This document shows, in pieces, positions 16,961 through 26,718 of a stretch of 64,000 nt of DNA (positions are counted from its first letter, which is position 1; each line of letters starts with the position of its first letter). The notes under the pieces were generated by a model. The model was not told the origin of the DNA. It was given only the letters and a program-made list of their open reading frames with translations, and did no database searches. Origin of the DNA: CATQHL01 sp965242895 (GTDB taxonomy: Bacteria > Actinomycetota > Acidimicrobiia > Acidimicrobiales > CATQHL01); assembly GCA_965242895.1 (NCBI GenBank), contig OZ251507.1, positions 868,001 through 932,000 on the forward strand. Direction: 5' to 3'. Position numbers and translations under genes: made by a program.

Positions 16961-19384
16961 CTAGGGGCTTCGCAGGTCTCGGGTTATTGGTGGCCCCCAG
17001 CAGTCCGCGCCTTCTCTGTTGAAAGGTATGTTGGAACTCGGGTTGCGGTAACCGCAGACGTGGAAATATCCTGCGCTGATCAAAGAATACCCCCTCCTTA
17101 CTCCGTAGCTGTTCACCCAGGGAGACAAGACCTGCTCCTGATTCCGCAAGTCCCAGCACCTGCTTCGCGCGGAGAGCAGCCGCCCGCAGGCGTACCACCC
17201 CCCTACATCTAAAGAAGAGAAGCGGACGCTGTCTTCCCCTTCCCCGTAAACATAGTTACCGTACAACCCCCAACACTCCACCGTATAGTTCCGCCGTAAA
17301 GCACAGGCTTGGTGTTTTCCTACTCCTACGTCCACGAACACTCCCTCCGGCGGTGACAGGATCGGCCCCTCCCCGTAGTATAAGTCGTTCTCTCTGAGTT
17401 GGCTGCCGTTCCCCCAGCAGAGCAGGGAACCGTCCCCGCGCAGGCCGCAGGAGTAACCCCAGTCGTACAGCAGACCACTGGCATTAGGGTACTGATCATA
17501 ATCCCAATACTCGAAAGGCCAGGGGCCGTCGTTGCCGCCCCAGCCGGCGTCCACGAACACTAACTTCTCCCTAGGGGCCACCGCCTTACTATGCCTCCCC
17601 GCACTACCGCCGCCCCAGCATTCCACTTCCCCGGTGGGGCGCAGTCCGCAGGAGAAATCAACCGAAGCTACCACCTGAGTAAACACCCCCTCCGGGGGGG
17701 TGGCTTCACCAAAATCGTCCGACCCCCAACACTCTGCTTCCCCGGAAGGGCGCAGCCCGCACGCGTGAGTGTCATACCCTATTCTAGAAGCGCCTACGCT
17801 CACCGACGTGAATACTCCAGGCGGGACCGGCGCCTCCCCCAAGGGGCCGCCGAAACACTGCACTGTTCCGTCTAAGAACAACAAGCACCTAGCCCCCCTA
17901 TCCCCATACTCGTAACTGAGAACCTTCTCATTCAAATAAAACTCCTCACTAGAGTGGATCACACGATCGTTGTTCTCCGACCGCGAGTGCCAGCAGAGCA
18001 GCGTGTTGTCAACGCGCACGCCGCACGCCTTATCATGTCCTACACCCACCTGGATGAATTTTTCCCCCTCCGGGGGACCGTCCACGTCCACGCCGCCGCG
18101 TTTCCATTCTTTGCTCCAGCACTCCGCTGTCTGGTCTGGTCTCAGTCCGCACGCGTACACCTGATGCCCAACTACAACTGACGCGAATTCCCCTTCGGGG
18201 GGCTGCAGATACGTGAGATCCCAGTTCCCTATCTCGTTCGTTAAGTAGTAGTTCCCCCAGCATTCCACGGAACCCTCAGGGCGCAAACCGCACACGTCTC
18301 CGCCGAAGCCGAACACGGATCCGCCTCCGGCGCTGATCGCTTTGAACACCCCAGGGGGAGGAGCGAACTTCTCATCAGCGAAACTCGTATAACCAACCCC
18401 CCAGCACTCCACCTCCCCGCCCGGGCGCAACCCGCACACGAAATCACTGGCAGCGGCGATCGAAGTGAACTCACCCTCAGGGGGAAACGCCGCCCCCGAT
18501 CTGGCGGGTGAGGTGCCCCAGCATTCCACTTCACCACTTGTGCGGATAGCGCAGGCGTGCTCTAACCCTACACTCACCGAAACGAACTCCCCCTCGGGGG
18601 GAGACACCTCCGCTAACGGGTTCGCCCCCCAACACTCCACCTCCCCAGTAGGGCGCACACCGCAGGCCGCCTCACGGCCCGCGTCCACCGCAGCGAACGC
18701 GCCTTCTGGGGTCTCCACAGAAGGCTCCCCCCAACCGTCGTAGAAATCCCCTTCGTAATCATAGTATTCTGGATACCGGTAAGGCCCCTCCCAGTACCAG
18801 CACTCCACAGAATCATCCGGTGAACGCAAACCGCACGAATAATTGAAACCAGCGCTAAGATTACGCCCACGGAGTTCCGAAGCCGAAGCAGGCAACACAG
18901 GAACAGGCATAACATGCACAGTAATATAATCCTCAGAGGAATCAATAACCCTGAACTCCTCACGGGAAACAATAGTCCCATCAACAGAAACAATAGTCCC
19001 ATCCTCCAACTCATAATATTCCCAAACCTCAGGAACACTAGCAGTCGTTGTCACAGGCGGCGCCGCAGCCGTAGTCGTCGTTGCAGCAGTCGTCGAAGTA
19101 ACAGCAACAACAACAGAAGTTGTAGTGCTAGGAGAAGTAGTCGTAGTCGTCGTGGAAGTCGTAGTAGTCGCAGCAGAACCAGTGGTAACAGGCGCCCCCA
19201 CGCTCACAGTCGTCTCAACGGAAACTCCCGTTGTGGGAGGCGGCGGAGCGGGAGCCCTCAGAGGAGGGGGAACGGGCGGAGCATCAGGCAGAGCACCCTC
19301 CGCAGAGGGGGCGACACCCCCGCCGCACGACGCTGCCAGCGCGGCCGCTGCTACAAACAACGGGAACCGTATTCTGCGCTTCAC
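16961..19384 (-). CDS. RCC1-repeat lipoprotein 3
   Basis: An 807-residue paralogue, starting at the GTG at 19384 (VKRRIRFPLFVAAAALAASC) with AGAGGT upstream. The lipobox-like end is LAASCGGG, and a Thr-rich stalk follows to about residue 130. Fourteen repeats can be counted; repeat 13 is degenerate (ACGRLLSARSRCWD) and repeat 14 has a long insertion between its cysteines. It lies 46 bases after the end of the copy B protease remnant, the same arrangement as lipoprotein 5 behind the full protease, so it was the first lipoprotein of that cluster. Confidence 0.85.
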   Translation of the reverse strand: MKRRIRFPLFVAAAALAASCGGGVAPSAEGALPDAPPVPPPLRAPAPPPPTTGVSVETTVSVGAPVTTGSAATTTTSTTTTTTSPSTTTSVVVAVTSTTAATTTTAAAPPVTTTASVPEVWEYYELEDGTIVSVDGTIVSREEFRVIDSSEDYITVHVMPVPVLPASASELRGRNLSAGFNYSCGLRSPDDSVECWYWEGPYRYPEYYDYEGDFYDGWGEPSVETPEGAFAAVDAGREAACGVRPTGEVECWGANPLAEVSPPEGEFVSVSVGLEHACAIRTSGEVECWGTSPARSGAAFPPEGEFTSIAAASDFVCGLRPGGEVECWGVGYTSFADEKFAPPPGVFKAISAGGGSVFGFGGDVCGLRPEGSVECWGNYYLTNEIGNWDLTYLQPPEGEFASVVVGHQVYACGLRPDQTAECWSKEWKRGGVDVDGPPEGEKFIQVGVGHDKACGVRVDNTLLCWHSRSENNDRVIHSSEEFYLNEKVLSYEYGDRGARCLLFLDGTVQCFGGPLGEAPVPPGVFTSVSVGASRIGYDTHACGLRPSGEAECWGSDDFGEATPPEGVFTQVVASVDFSCGLRPTGEVECWGGGSAGRHSKAVAPREKLVFVDAGWGGNDGPWPFEYWDYDQYPNASGLLYDWGYSCGLRGDGSLLCWGNGSQLRENDLYYGEGPILSPPEGVFVDVGVGKHQACALRRNYTVECWGLYGNYVYGEGEDSVRFSSLDVGGWYACGRLLSARSRCWDLRNQEQVLSPWVNSYGVRRGYSLISAGYFHVCGYRNPSSNIPFNREGADCWGPPITRDLRSP

Positions 19385-19430
19385 TTCACTACCTCTTCCT
19401 TCATTGAACCGTCTGCCGGACACCAGGGGC

Positions 19431-20570
19431 TCACGGGTGGACGTATAGGACCAGAGTCCCTAACGTCCAGTTCCGCACACCATCCAGGCCAGTGCCCGCT
19501 GCCAGGCCCAAGTCCAGGGGTATGATCGCATGCGCGAGATCGGCGGCCGAGACCGGGTTGAGAGACTTCCCCGGGTCTCTTTGAGGATCCCCCCTCGTCA
19601 CACCAACGAACACAAACTCATGCCCAGTCACCCGAAAAGCCGTGTAAGCCGAATCATTCAAATCAACAGAAGTCAGCACAAAATTACCATTCGCGTCCAA
19701 TTCGCCCGGATCATCATTAGTACCAGTTGCCCCGTCCGTGTCGGTTAGTTGTTCCGGGGTTAGCGTGACCGGTGTGGAGCCGTTCATCAGTGGCGTGAAC
19801 GCGTTGGGGGCAGAACTACTGCCCTGGGGCGCACGATGCAAAATGAAGACTCCACCAACTCCTCCTCCCACACGCACACACGGGAATCCCCAGAGATCCT
19901 CAGAACACCCTCTAAACACGAATAAGACACTGACGCCTCACCCAAGACACGACGGCAACCCCAACCGGACGAACCTAATCCTACGCTGAAACGCTCAAAC
20001 CCCGACGGGCACGCCAAGAACGAAGACACAGAACTCCGACTGAGAAGACCCAGAAGACGAACCCGACGAGCCCGAACCTGACGAACCCGAAGAAGACTCC
20101 GACGAAGACGAACTAGACGAAGACCCCGCAGACGACTCCGACGAAGCGGACGACTCCGATGAAGAGTCTGACCCCGACGAACTAGAGGAAGGCGATTCGG
20201 GCACGGCCAGGAACAGGCGCTCCCCAGCCGCACTCCCGACGGCCGCCCCTCCGGCCGGCGTATCAGTTGGCCCTCCGGCCGGCGTCTCGGCCGGCCCCTC
20301 GGCCCTCATCTCAGTCGACGTCTTCACGCCGGCGGCCTCCGCGGGCGGCCATAGCCCTCCGGGGTGCGCTAGCGATCCCTCACTTCCGAATCGGGCTACG
20401 AACGCCTCTGCCCCCCCCCCCCCCCCCCTAATTTCATTCCCGCCTAACGCGGAAACGCCTTCTAAGGGAAAGGCCATAGGCGCCGCCAACGACGCAGCCA
20501 ACAGCACGGCCACCAACAATGGCCTGATGAGAATGGACTTTTCGCTTGAGCGTTCTTCGGGTGACGGCAC
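19431..20570 (-). pseudogene. internally deleted FN3/metalloprotease gene (copy B)
   Basis: It starts with GTG at 20570 behind AAGGAGG, encodes a Sec signal peptide (ILIRPLLVAVLLAASLAA), then the poly-G tract and the Ser-rich region of the full gene at 26719-32342. An extra base near 20033 shifts the frame. At about 19850 the text jumps from EEELVESS directly to the C-terminal domain (ILHRAPQGSSSAPNAFTPLM through VRNWTLGTLVLYVHP). About 1,500 residues, including all FN3 domains and the HExxH protease domain, are missing. The poly-G tract here is G18, which is in frame. Confidence 0.8.
20411..20428 (-). repeat. poly-C/poly-G tract, 18 bases
   Basis: Eighteen C on the plus strand are eighteen G on the coding strand of the copy B protease remnant. 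They encode Arg-(Gly)5-Ala right after the signal peptide, and 18 keeps the frame open into EAFVARFGSEG. It is the counterpart of the 20-base tract at 32181-32200. Confidence 0.9.
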
Positions 20571-20643
20571 GGCGGCCTCCTTAAATTATCACTACTTAGC
20601 TTTTCACGTCCCTAGGAACGCTACTCGACTGCGCGGACGCTTG

Positions 20644-20676
20644 TTCGAACCTGGCTTTCGAAGTTTGATTTTCGAA
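20644..20676. promoter_or_regulatory. three TTCGAA sites upstream of protease copy B
   Basis: The palindrome TTCGAA occurs at 20644, 20657 and 20671, about 13-14 bases apart, some 75-105 bases upstream of the GTG at 20570. Such spacing would suit a repeated operator. The matching region of copy A (32413-32430) has two TTCAA half-matches with the same 13-base step. No regulator can be named. Confidence 0.3.
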
Positions 20677-20742
20677 GTCTACCATAACTAATTGAACTTT
20701 ATCATGAAATACTGCGTTCCGCAACTCCATCTCATCAAGCCT

Positions 20743-21072
20743 TCAACGAAGGGAAAAGAAGCGCACAGCTAGCCAGAGTCGCGACCCGAATAAGGGGGAC
20801 ACAGGCGGCGAACCCAGTGCACAGACGGCGAACCCCCGCCCAGATCGATGAGTCGCGACCCGAATAGGGGGGCACAGGCGGCGAACCCTCTTTAGCAGGA
20901 GCGCTCTAGCGGCTTCTGCTCTCAGAGCGGCGCAGCCGGCAGCACCGTCGAAAACCTCCATGACCGCAGCCGACCCCTCCCTAGGAGGTCGTTTGATCAC
21001 CCGGCCGTTGAGCGTCCAGCGGATTTCCAGCGTCTCCCTGAGAATCTCCTCCCCTGAGAGCCCTTTGATCAC
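20743..21072 (-). pseudogene. decayed 3' part of adenosine deaminase plus flank
   Basis: The region 20571-21072 is a diverged copy of 32345-32860, the intergenic sequence and 3' end of the adenosine deaminase gene. The minus-strand frame begins LSGEEILRETLEIRWTLN, which lines up with LSQEMLLCAEAFSWTLD of the deaminase, and later GCAALR matches GYAALR. No active-site residues remain. Within it, GTCGCGACCCGAATA...CACAGGCGGCGAACCC occurs twice (20778-20815 and 20852-20887). The stretch separates the two surface-protein clusters. Confidence 0.4.
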
Positions 21073-21118
21073 AGGCCACCTGCCCGCCCCCCTCCCCCTA
21101 GTGCTAAGACCCCTAGTG

Positions 21119-23914
21119 CTAAGACTCTGCCTCGGGGAGGCGTTGGATTTCGCCGGTGAGCCCCCAGCAGTCTACGCCCCCGTCCCGGCGGAGGCCGCAG
21201 GAGTGGCTGAAGCCCGCGCTGATCGACACGTAGGGGCCTTCCAGGGAGTATTCTCTGCCCCTAGCCTCCCACCACCAGTTCCAGCAGTGCACCCCTCCGG
21301 CGGGGCGCAAGCCGCAGGCGTGCCAGGCATCTAACTGCACGTCCACGAAACCCTCACCGGAGGGATCAGTGTAGACGACAGGAGCATCCTCATACGTCCA
21401 TCCTGCATCCTCGTCTGCGACAAGGATTCTCCCCCAGCATTCCATTGACCCGTCGGGGCGCAGCCCGCACGCCCGTCTTTGCCCCATTCTCACGTTCAGG
21501 AACTCCCCCTTTGGGGGGTGCAAGACCAAAGAGCGCGAGGTCGAGTTATAATCCCCCCAGCAGAGTGGCGTGCCGTCGGCCCGTAAACCGCATGAAGAGC
21601 CCCAGTCCATCCTGCCGCCGCTGCGCACACTCGAAGTCGGAGAGTCGCTGTTATCCCATCCTCCCCAGCCTGCGTCTACTGACACTAAACGCTCCCGAGG
21701 GGGCACCACTTTGGTCTGCCATCTCAGGAAACCATAGGCACCCCAGCATTGGATTTCCCCGCTGGGGCGCAGACCGCAGGCGAAATTCCGGGAAGTAGTG
21801 ATTTGGGTGAACACCCCGCCTGGGGGGGTTGACTTCCTCCACTGGTTCGACCCCCAGCATTCCACTTCACCGGAAGGGCGCAAACCGCAGGAATACTTGC
21901 CGTTGTTAACGCTCACGGACTCGAACCGCCCACCCGGCGGGGAAGCCGCCCCGAAGTCCTCTTCCCTCATTGACCAGCACTCCGCCTGACCGTCAACCCT
22001 CAAAGCGCACATGTGACTCCCACTGATGCTGAGCGATTTGAACTCCCCCTCGCGCACCCGCGAAAGGTTTTCCCCAGTCTGAACATTCCAGCACACCACC
22101 CCTCCGTCGGCGGGAAGACCGCAAGCAAGGAGACCCTTCGCGACCACCCAGGTGAACTTCCCTTCCGGGGCAGGGAGCGCCCGCCCCCCACCGGTGCGCC
22201 CCCAGCATTCCACTTCACCGGAGGGGCGCAGCCCGCAAGCGTACCCCACCGACCCTGGACTGATCGATTCGAACACGCCGCCTGGTTTGACATAAGAAAC
22301 TCCCCATACCTCTTTATCCGCGGAATCCTGCAGCAAGTAGGGACTCCAGCATTCCACAGAACTGTCCAGGCGTAAACCGCATACATTACTTCCGTCCCCG
22401 CCGCTGATCAACTTGAACTCCCCCGAGGGAGGCGACGCCTCCCCCTCACCGTAACCGCGCCCCCAGCACTCCACTTCCCCCCCAGGACGCAACCCGCACA
22501 AGAAACCGGAACCGGCTAAAGCGCCCGCTACGACAGAAGCGAACGGCCCGTCAGGGGACACACCCCCGCCCTCCCGGCGGGAGGACACCCCCCAGCACTC
22601 CGCTTCCCCCCCGGGGCGGAGACCGCAGGCGTGTTCCAACCCGGCGCTGACCGAAGTGAACTCCCCCGCGGGGGGCTCCAAAGCGGCCACCGGGTTCCAC
22701 CCCCAGCATTCCACCCCTCCGGCGGGGCGGAGGGCGCACGCGTACCCCCAGCCGGCGTCCACCAGGGCGAACTCCCCCCCGGGGGGCGCCCCGTCCGAAG
22801 GATCACTGCTCCAAAATATTTCCGAATCAATGCTCAACCTAGAACCCATCATCCTCTCAGGATGGCCGAACAGATCCGCTCTCCACTCCCAGCACTCCAC
22901 CGAACGATCCAGACGCAATCCGCATGAGTAACCCCAACCGGCGGTCACCGACGTGAACCCCCCGTCGGAGACTTCCTCCACAACGGGAACAGCAGTCGTC
23001 GTCGTCGGTGGGGGCGGTGGGGGAGCGCAATCCACGCAAGGGCTAGCCTCCACAAAGACTTCCTCACTCGCCCCGGCTGCGTTAACCGACCTCACCCCGG
23101 CCCGGTAAACAACACCACCCCTCAACCGCACCTTCGGCTCCGCCCCGAAAGGGGTCTCATACAAAAAAGTGTAATCAGGATCTCTCTTTCTCGCCTCCTC
23201 TAAACTCTCCACATCCCCCCACCTGTCTATCACCAAAGTAGGCACCGAAGGTATACTCAACCTATACAGCAAAGACCCCTCAGAATCATACAACGACACA
23301 AGCCACCCCTCAACAGGCGCAGGATCAGGCCAAAAAGCTCCAGGACTCCAAAACAAAATCAAACTCTCATGCCCAGGCTGAGCCCGAAGATTCTCAGGAG
23401 GAAGCGGAGGCTCCACACACACCTCCAAATCACGCGAATACGCAGACCCCTCAGAACAAAAAACCCCCACAGGAACCTCAGGCGCCGAAGACGTCGTAGT
23501 CGCAGCAAACTCGCACCCCTCCAACTCACGTGAATACACAGACCCCTCAGGGCAAGCAACCCCCACAGGAACCTCAGTCTCAGGCACCGAAAACGCCGTA
23601 GTCACAGCGGCCGTGGTGGCAACCGGAGTTGTCGGAGCGGGCGTCGTAGTCGGCACAATGCTTGTAGAACTACCACCAGCAACGCTAGAAGTACTAGCAA
23701 CAGGACTGCTGCTGCTAGTAGCGACGGGAGCGACCGTGGTGGGGACCGCAGAAGTGCTCGAAACAGCAGGCGCCGCCGAAGCAGACCCCCCAACCGTCGG
23801 CGCAGGCGCGGGCGCGCCATCTTCCCCGCCGGGGGGAACCTCCGACCCCCCGCACGCAGCCGCCAGCAGCACGACCACCAGCAGACACAACGGTAAACTG
23901 ATTCGGCGTTTCAT
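21119..23914 (-). CDS. RCC1-repeat lipoprotein 4, with an FN3-like domain
   Basis: A 931-residue protein from the ATG at 23914 behind GGAGAG. The signal peptide KRRISLPLCLLVVVLLAAAC ends in a lipobox-like AAAC. A Thr/Ser/Ala/Pro-rich stalk runs to about residue 130 and contains two copies of an EVPVG-C-EGS-YSR-LE-C segment. An FN3-like domain (ENLRAQPGHESLILFWSPGA to VRSVNAAGASE) lies at about 175-290. Fourteen Cys-Cys-Trp repeats follow, about 325-915. The start lies 52 bases after lipoprotein 5, so the two are probably co-transcribed. It differs from lipoproteins 1-3 by the FN3 module. Confidence 0.85.
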   Translation of the reverse strand: MKRRISLPLCLLVVVLLAAACGGSEVPPGGEDGAPAPAPTVGGSASAAPAVSSTSAVPTTVAPVATSSSSPVASTSSVAGGSSTSIVPTTTPAPTTPVATTAAVTTAFSVPETEVPVGVACPEGSVYSRELEGCEFAATTTSSAPEVPVGVFCSEGSAYSRDLEVCVEPPLPPENLRAQPGHESLILFWSPGAFWPDPAPVEGWLVSLYDSEGSLLYRLSIPSVPTLVIDRWGDVESLEEARKRDPDYTFLYETPFGAEPKVRLRGGVVYRAGVRSVNAAGASEEVFVEASPCVDCAPPPPPPTTTTAVPVVEEVSDGGFTSVTAGWGYSCGLRLDRSVECWEWRADLFGHPERMMGSRLSIDSEIFWSSDPSDGAPPGGEFALVDAGWGYACALRPAGGVECWGWNPVAALEPPAGEFTSVSAGLEHACGLRPGGEAECWGVSSRREGGGVSPDGPFASVVAGALAGSGFLCGLRPGGEVECWGRGYGEGEASPPSGEFKLISGGDGSNVCGLRLDSSVECWSPYLLQDSADKEVWGVSYVKPGGVFESISPGSVGYACGLRPSGEVECWGRTGGGRALPAPEGKFTWVVAKGLLACGLPADGGVVCWNVQTGENLSRVREGEFKSLSISGSHMCALRVDGQAECWSMREEDFGAASPPGGRFESVSVNNGKYSCGLRPSGEVECWGSNQWRKSTPPGGVFTQITTSRNFACGLRPSGEIQCWGAYGFLRWQTKVVPPRERLVSVDAGWGGWDNSDSPTSSVRSGGRMDWGSSCGLRADGTPLCWGDYNSTSRSLVLHPPKGEFLNVRMGQRRACGLRPDGSMECWGRILVADEDAGWTYEDAPVVYTDPSGEGFVDVQLDAWHACGLRPAGGVHCWNWWWEARGREYSLEGPYVSISAGFSHSCGLRRDGGVDCWGLTGEIQRLPEAES

Positions 23915-23966
23915 GGGGCACTCTCTCCGTGTTCAGTTCGGCGCTCTAGGTTTCGGTTGTCCGACC

Positions 23967-26669
23967 TTAGTTGGGGGCTTCTTGGAGGCGTTGGAGGTGG
24001 CCTTTGTATCCCCAGCAGTCGACGCCCCCGTCTCGGCGGAGGCCGCAGGCGTGCCGGTAACCGGAACTTATAGTTTTGTAGGGGCCATCCAATTCGTACT
24101 CGTAGAGGCCGTCTAATCTATACTGGTAGCCTGGCGTCCAGTCCCAGCACTCCACCCCACCGTCGGGGCGCAACCCGCAGGCGTGCCATCCTCCCACATC
24201 CACGTCCGCGAAACCCTCACCAGGGGCGGGGTCTGGGTTAAGGACTTCTGAACCGACCCGCGGCGTAAGCTGTCTCTCATCATTGTAGACGTAGAACAGT
24301 CCCCAGCATTCCATTTCACCGGTGGGGCGCAACCCGCACCCCCGGAACCGCCCTGCTTCTACGTCTAGGAACTGACCTTCCGGTGGGAACAAGATAGGAT
24401 GCTCTTCACGCACCGTGTCACTCGGTATTGGTCCGAAGAGTTCACCGCCCCAACAGAGAGGCCTCCCGCCCGCTCCCAGGCTGCACGAATAACCCCAACC
24501 CGTAGAAACACCTAGCCCCCCGTCCCTACCTAGCTCCCTGTACTCGTGGCCTCCCCAGCCGGCGTCTACGGAAACTAGACGCTCCTCCGGCGGCGTCACC
24601 TTACTCAACAACCACCCAAACTCACTGCCCCCCCAACACTCCACCTCACCGCCGGGACGCAAACCGCACGCGTAATCCCTAGCGGTCGTGATCTGGGTAA
24701 ACACCCCAGCGGGAGGAGTCGACTTCCCGAACTCGTCCGACCCCCAACACTCCACCTCACCGCCAGGGCGCAAACCGCAGGAATAATAGTCGTCAACACT
24801 CACAGACTCAAACCTCCCACTCGGGGGGGAAGCCTCCCCGAACTCCTCTTCTTCCCGCCTCGACCAGCACTCCACCTCACCGTCAACCCTCAAACCGCAA
24901 TGATGACTCCACCCGCTGCTGATCGACTTGAACTCCCCCTCGCTCAACCTCCAAGGGCTCCCCGCAGTCTGAACACTCCAGCACACCACCCCGCCATCAA
25001 CCGGAAGACCGCAAGCAACCGACGACCCCATGCTCACCCAGGTGAACTCCCCTTCAGGGGCAGGGGCCGCCCGCTCCCCCTCTACGCGATGCCAGCACTC
25101 CACTTCGCCGGAAGGACGCAGTCCGCACGCGTACTGCCCCAATCCCGCGCTGACCATGCTGAACTCCCCAGTCGGGAAGAAAAACAGGTTACCCTCATTA
25201 GGCAGAACACCTCTCCAGCATTCCACCGAACCGCCCGGGCGTAAACCGCACATGTTCCTCCAACCGCCGTCTGTGCTGATCGATTCGAAAACCCCACCAG
25301 GAGGCTCCCAGAGTTCGTCGAAGTACCCACCCCAGCATTCCACTTCACCCCCAGAACGCAAGCCGCACAAATGGTCGTCGCCTGCTGCGATGGCGGTGAA
25401 CGGCCCTTCCGGGGGGCGGGCGAAATGCCCCCTGTAGCCTCTCCGGACCCGCCCCCAGCATTCTACTTCTTCGCTGGGGCGGAGGGCGCAGGCGTGTTCT
25501 ATGCCGACGCTGACCGATGTGAATTCCCCTTCAGGGGGGTCCACACCCGCCGCAGGGTTCCGCCCCCAACACTCCACCCCACCACTAGGACGCAACCCGC
25601 ACGCGTACTCCCAACCAGCGTCCACCATAGTAAACTCACCCCCAGGCGGCGTCAGGGTCGAAGCGTCCTCACTCCAACCGTCACCACTCCCCTTATCAGG
25701 CTGCCGGAGCATATCCGCCATCCACTCCCAACACTCCACCGAACCGTCTAAGCGCAGCCCGCACGAGTAAGCCCAACCAGCGCTCACCGACACGAACCCC
25801 CCTTCGTGAACCACTTCCACTACGGGGATAGTAGTCGTCGTAGGCGGAGGAGGAGCGCAATCCACGCAAGGGCTCGACTCCACGAAAACCTCCTCGCTCA
25901 TCCCCGCCGCGTTAACCGCCCTCACCCCGACCCTGTAAACAACACCACCCCTCAACGGCACCATCGGCTCCGACCCAGAAGGAGTCTCATAATCGAGGAA
26001 AAACAAAATATCCCTCTTTCTCGCTGCCTCTATAGTATCCTCATGCCCGTCGAGAACAGGCTCCGAAGACGCATCCGACTCGTGCATCAAAGACCCATCA
26101 GAATCATACAACGACACAAGCCAACCCTCAACAGGCGCGGGATCAGGCCAAAAAGCTCCAGGACTCCAATACAAAATCAAATGCTCATGCCCAGGTTGAG
26201 CCCGAAGATTCTCAGGAGGAAGAGGAGGCTCCACACACCCCTCCAAATCACGCGAGTACGCAGACCCCTCAGAACAAGAGACCCCCACAGGAGCCTCAGT
26301 CTCAGGCGCTGAAGACGTCGTAGTCACAGCAGACGCAGCAGTGACCGGAGGTGTTGTAGTCGCAGCGGCCGTGGTGGTCACCGGAGGCGTCGGAGCGGAC
26401 GTCGTAGTCGGAGCAATGCTCGTAGAACTACCGCCAGCAACGTCAACAGAAGTACTAGTAACAGGACTGCTGCTGCTAGTAGCGACGGGAGTGACCGTGG
26501 TGGCGACCGCAATAGTGCTCGAAACAGCAGGCGCCGCCGAACCAGACCCCCCCACCGTCGGCGCGGGCGCGCCATCCTCTCCGGCTAGGGGAACCTCCGA
26601 ACTCCCGCACGCAGCCGCCAGCAGCACGACCACCAGCAGACACAACGGTAAACTGATTTGGCGTTTCAT
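23967..26669 (-). CDS. RCC1-repeat lipoprotein 5, with an FN3-like domain
   Basis: A 900-residue close paralogue of lipoprotein 4. The ATG at 26669 is chosen because AAGGAG lies 7 bases upstream and the signal peptide begins there (KRQISLPLCLLVVVLLAAAC). It has the same plan: Thr/Ser/Pro-rich stalk, one FN3-like domain opening with ENLRAQPGHEHLILYWSPGA, then fourteen repeats. Repeat 11 is altered (CSLGAGGRPLCWGG). It starts 49 bases after the stop of the large metalloprotease gene, indicating one operon: protease, lipoprotein 5, lipoprotein 4. Confidence 0.85.
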   Translation of the reverse strand: MKRQISLPLCLLVVVLLAAACGSSEVPLAGEDGAPAPTVGGSGSAAPAVSSTIAVATTVTPVATSSSSPVTSTSVDVAGGSSTSIAPTTTSAPTPPVTTTAAATTTPPVTAASAVTTTSSAPETEAPVGVSCSEGSAYSRDLEGCVEPPLPPENLRAQPGHEHLILYWSPGAFWPDPAPVEGWLVSLYDSDGSLMHESDASSEPVLDGHEDTIEAARKRDILFFLDYETPSGSEPMVPLRGGVVYRVGVRAVNAAGMSEEVFVESSPCVDCAPPPPTTTTIPVVEVVHEGGFVSVSAGWAYSCGLRLDGSVECWEWMADMLRQPDKGSGDGWSEDASTLTPPGGEFTMVDAGWEYACGLRPSGGVECWGRNPAAGVDPPEGEFTSVSVGIEHACALRPSEEVECWGRVRRGYRGHFARPPEGPFTAIAAGDDHLCGLRSGGEVECWGGYFDELWEPPGGVFESISTDGGWRNMCGLRPGGSVECWRGVLPNEGNLFFFPTGEFSMVSAGLGQYACGLRPSGEVECWHRVEGERAAPAPEGEFTWVSMGSSVACGLPVDGGVVCWSVQTAGSPWRLSEGEFKSISSGWSHHCGLRVDGEVECWSRREEEEFGEASPPSGRFESVSVDDYYSCGLRPGGEVECWGSDEFGKSTPPAGVFTQITTARDYACGLRPGGEVECWGGSEFGWLLSKVTPPEERLVSVDAGWGGHEYRELGRDGGLGVSTGWGYSCSLGAGGRPLCWGGELFGPIPSDTVREEHPILFPPEGQFLDVEAGRFRGCGLRPTGEMECWGLFYVYNDERQLTPRVGSEVLNPDPAPGEGFADVDVGGWHACGLRPDGGVECWDWTPGYQYRLDGLYEYELDGPYKTISSGYRHACGLRRDGGVDCWGYKGHLQRLQEAPN

Positions 26670-26718
26670 GGAAAACTCCTTTCTTAATGCAGGGTTTCCA
26701 GCAATATTCAACTGGTGC

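Noticed and set aside
20743..21072. A novel 109-residue small protein
   Set aside because: Its first half lines up with the adenosine deaminase C-terminus and its flanks match the upstream region of copy A, so it is better explained as duplicated debris.
11628..26669. Intein or selenocysteine reading through the Cys-rich repeats
   Set aside because: All frames are continuous, with no in-frame TGA and no intein motifs.
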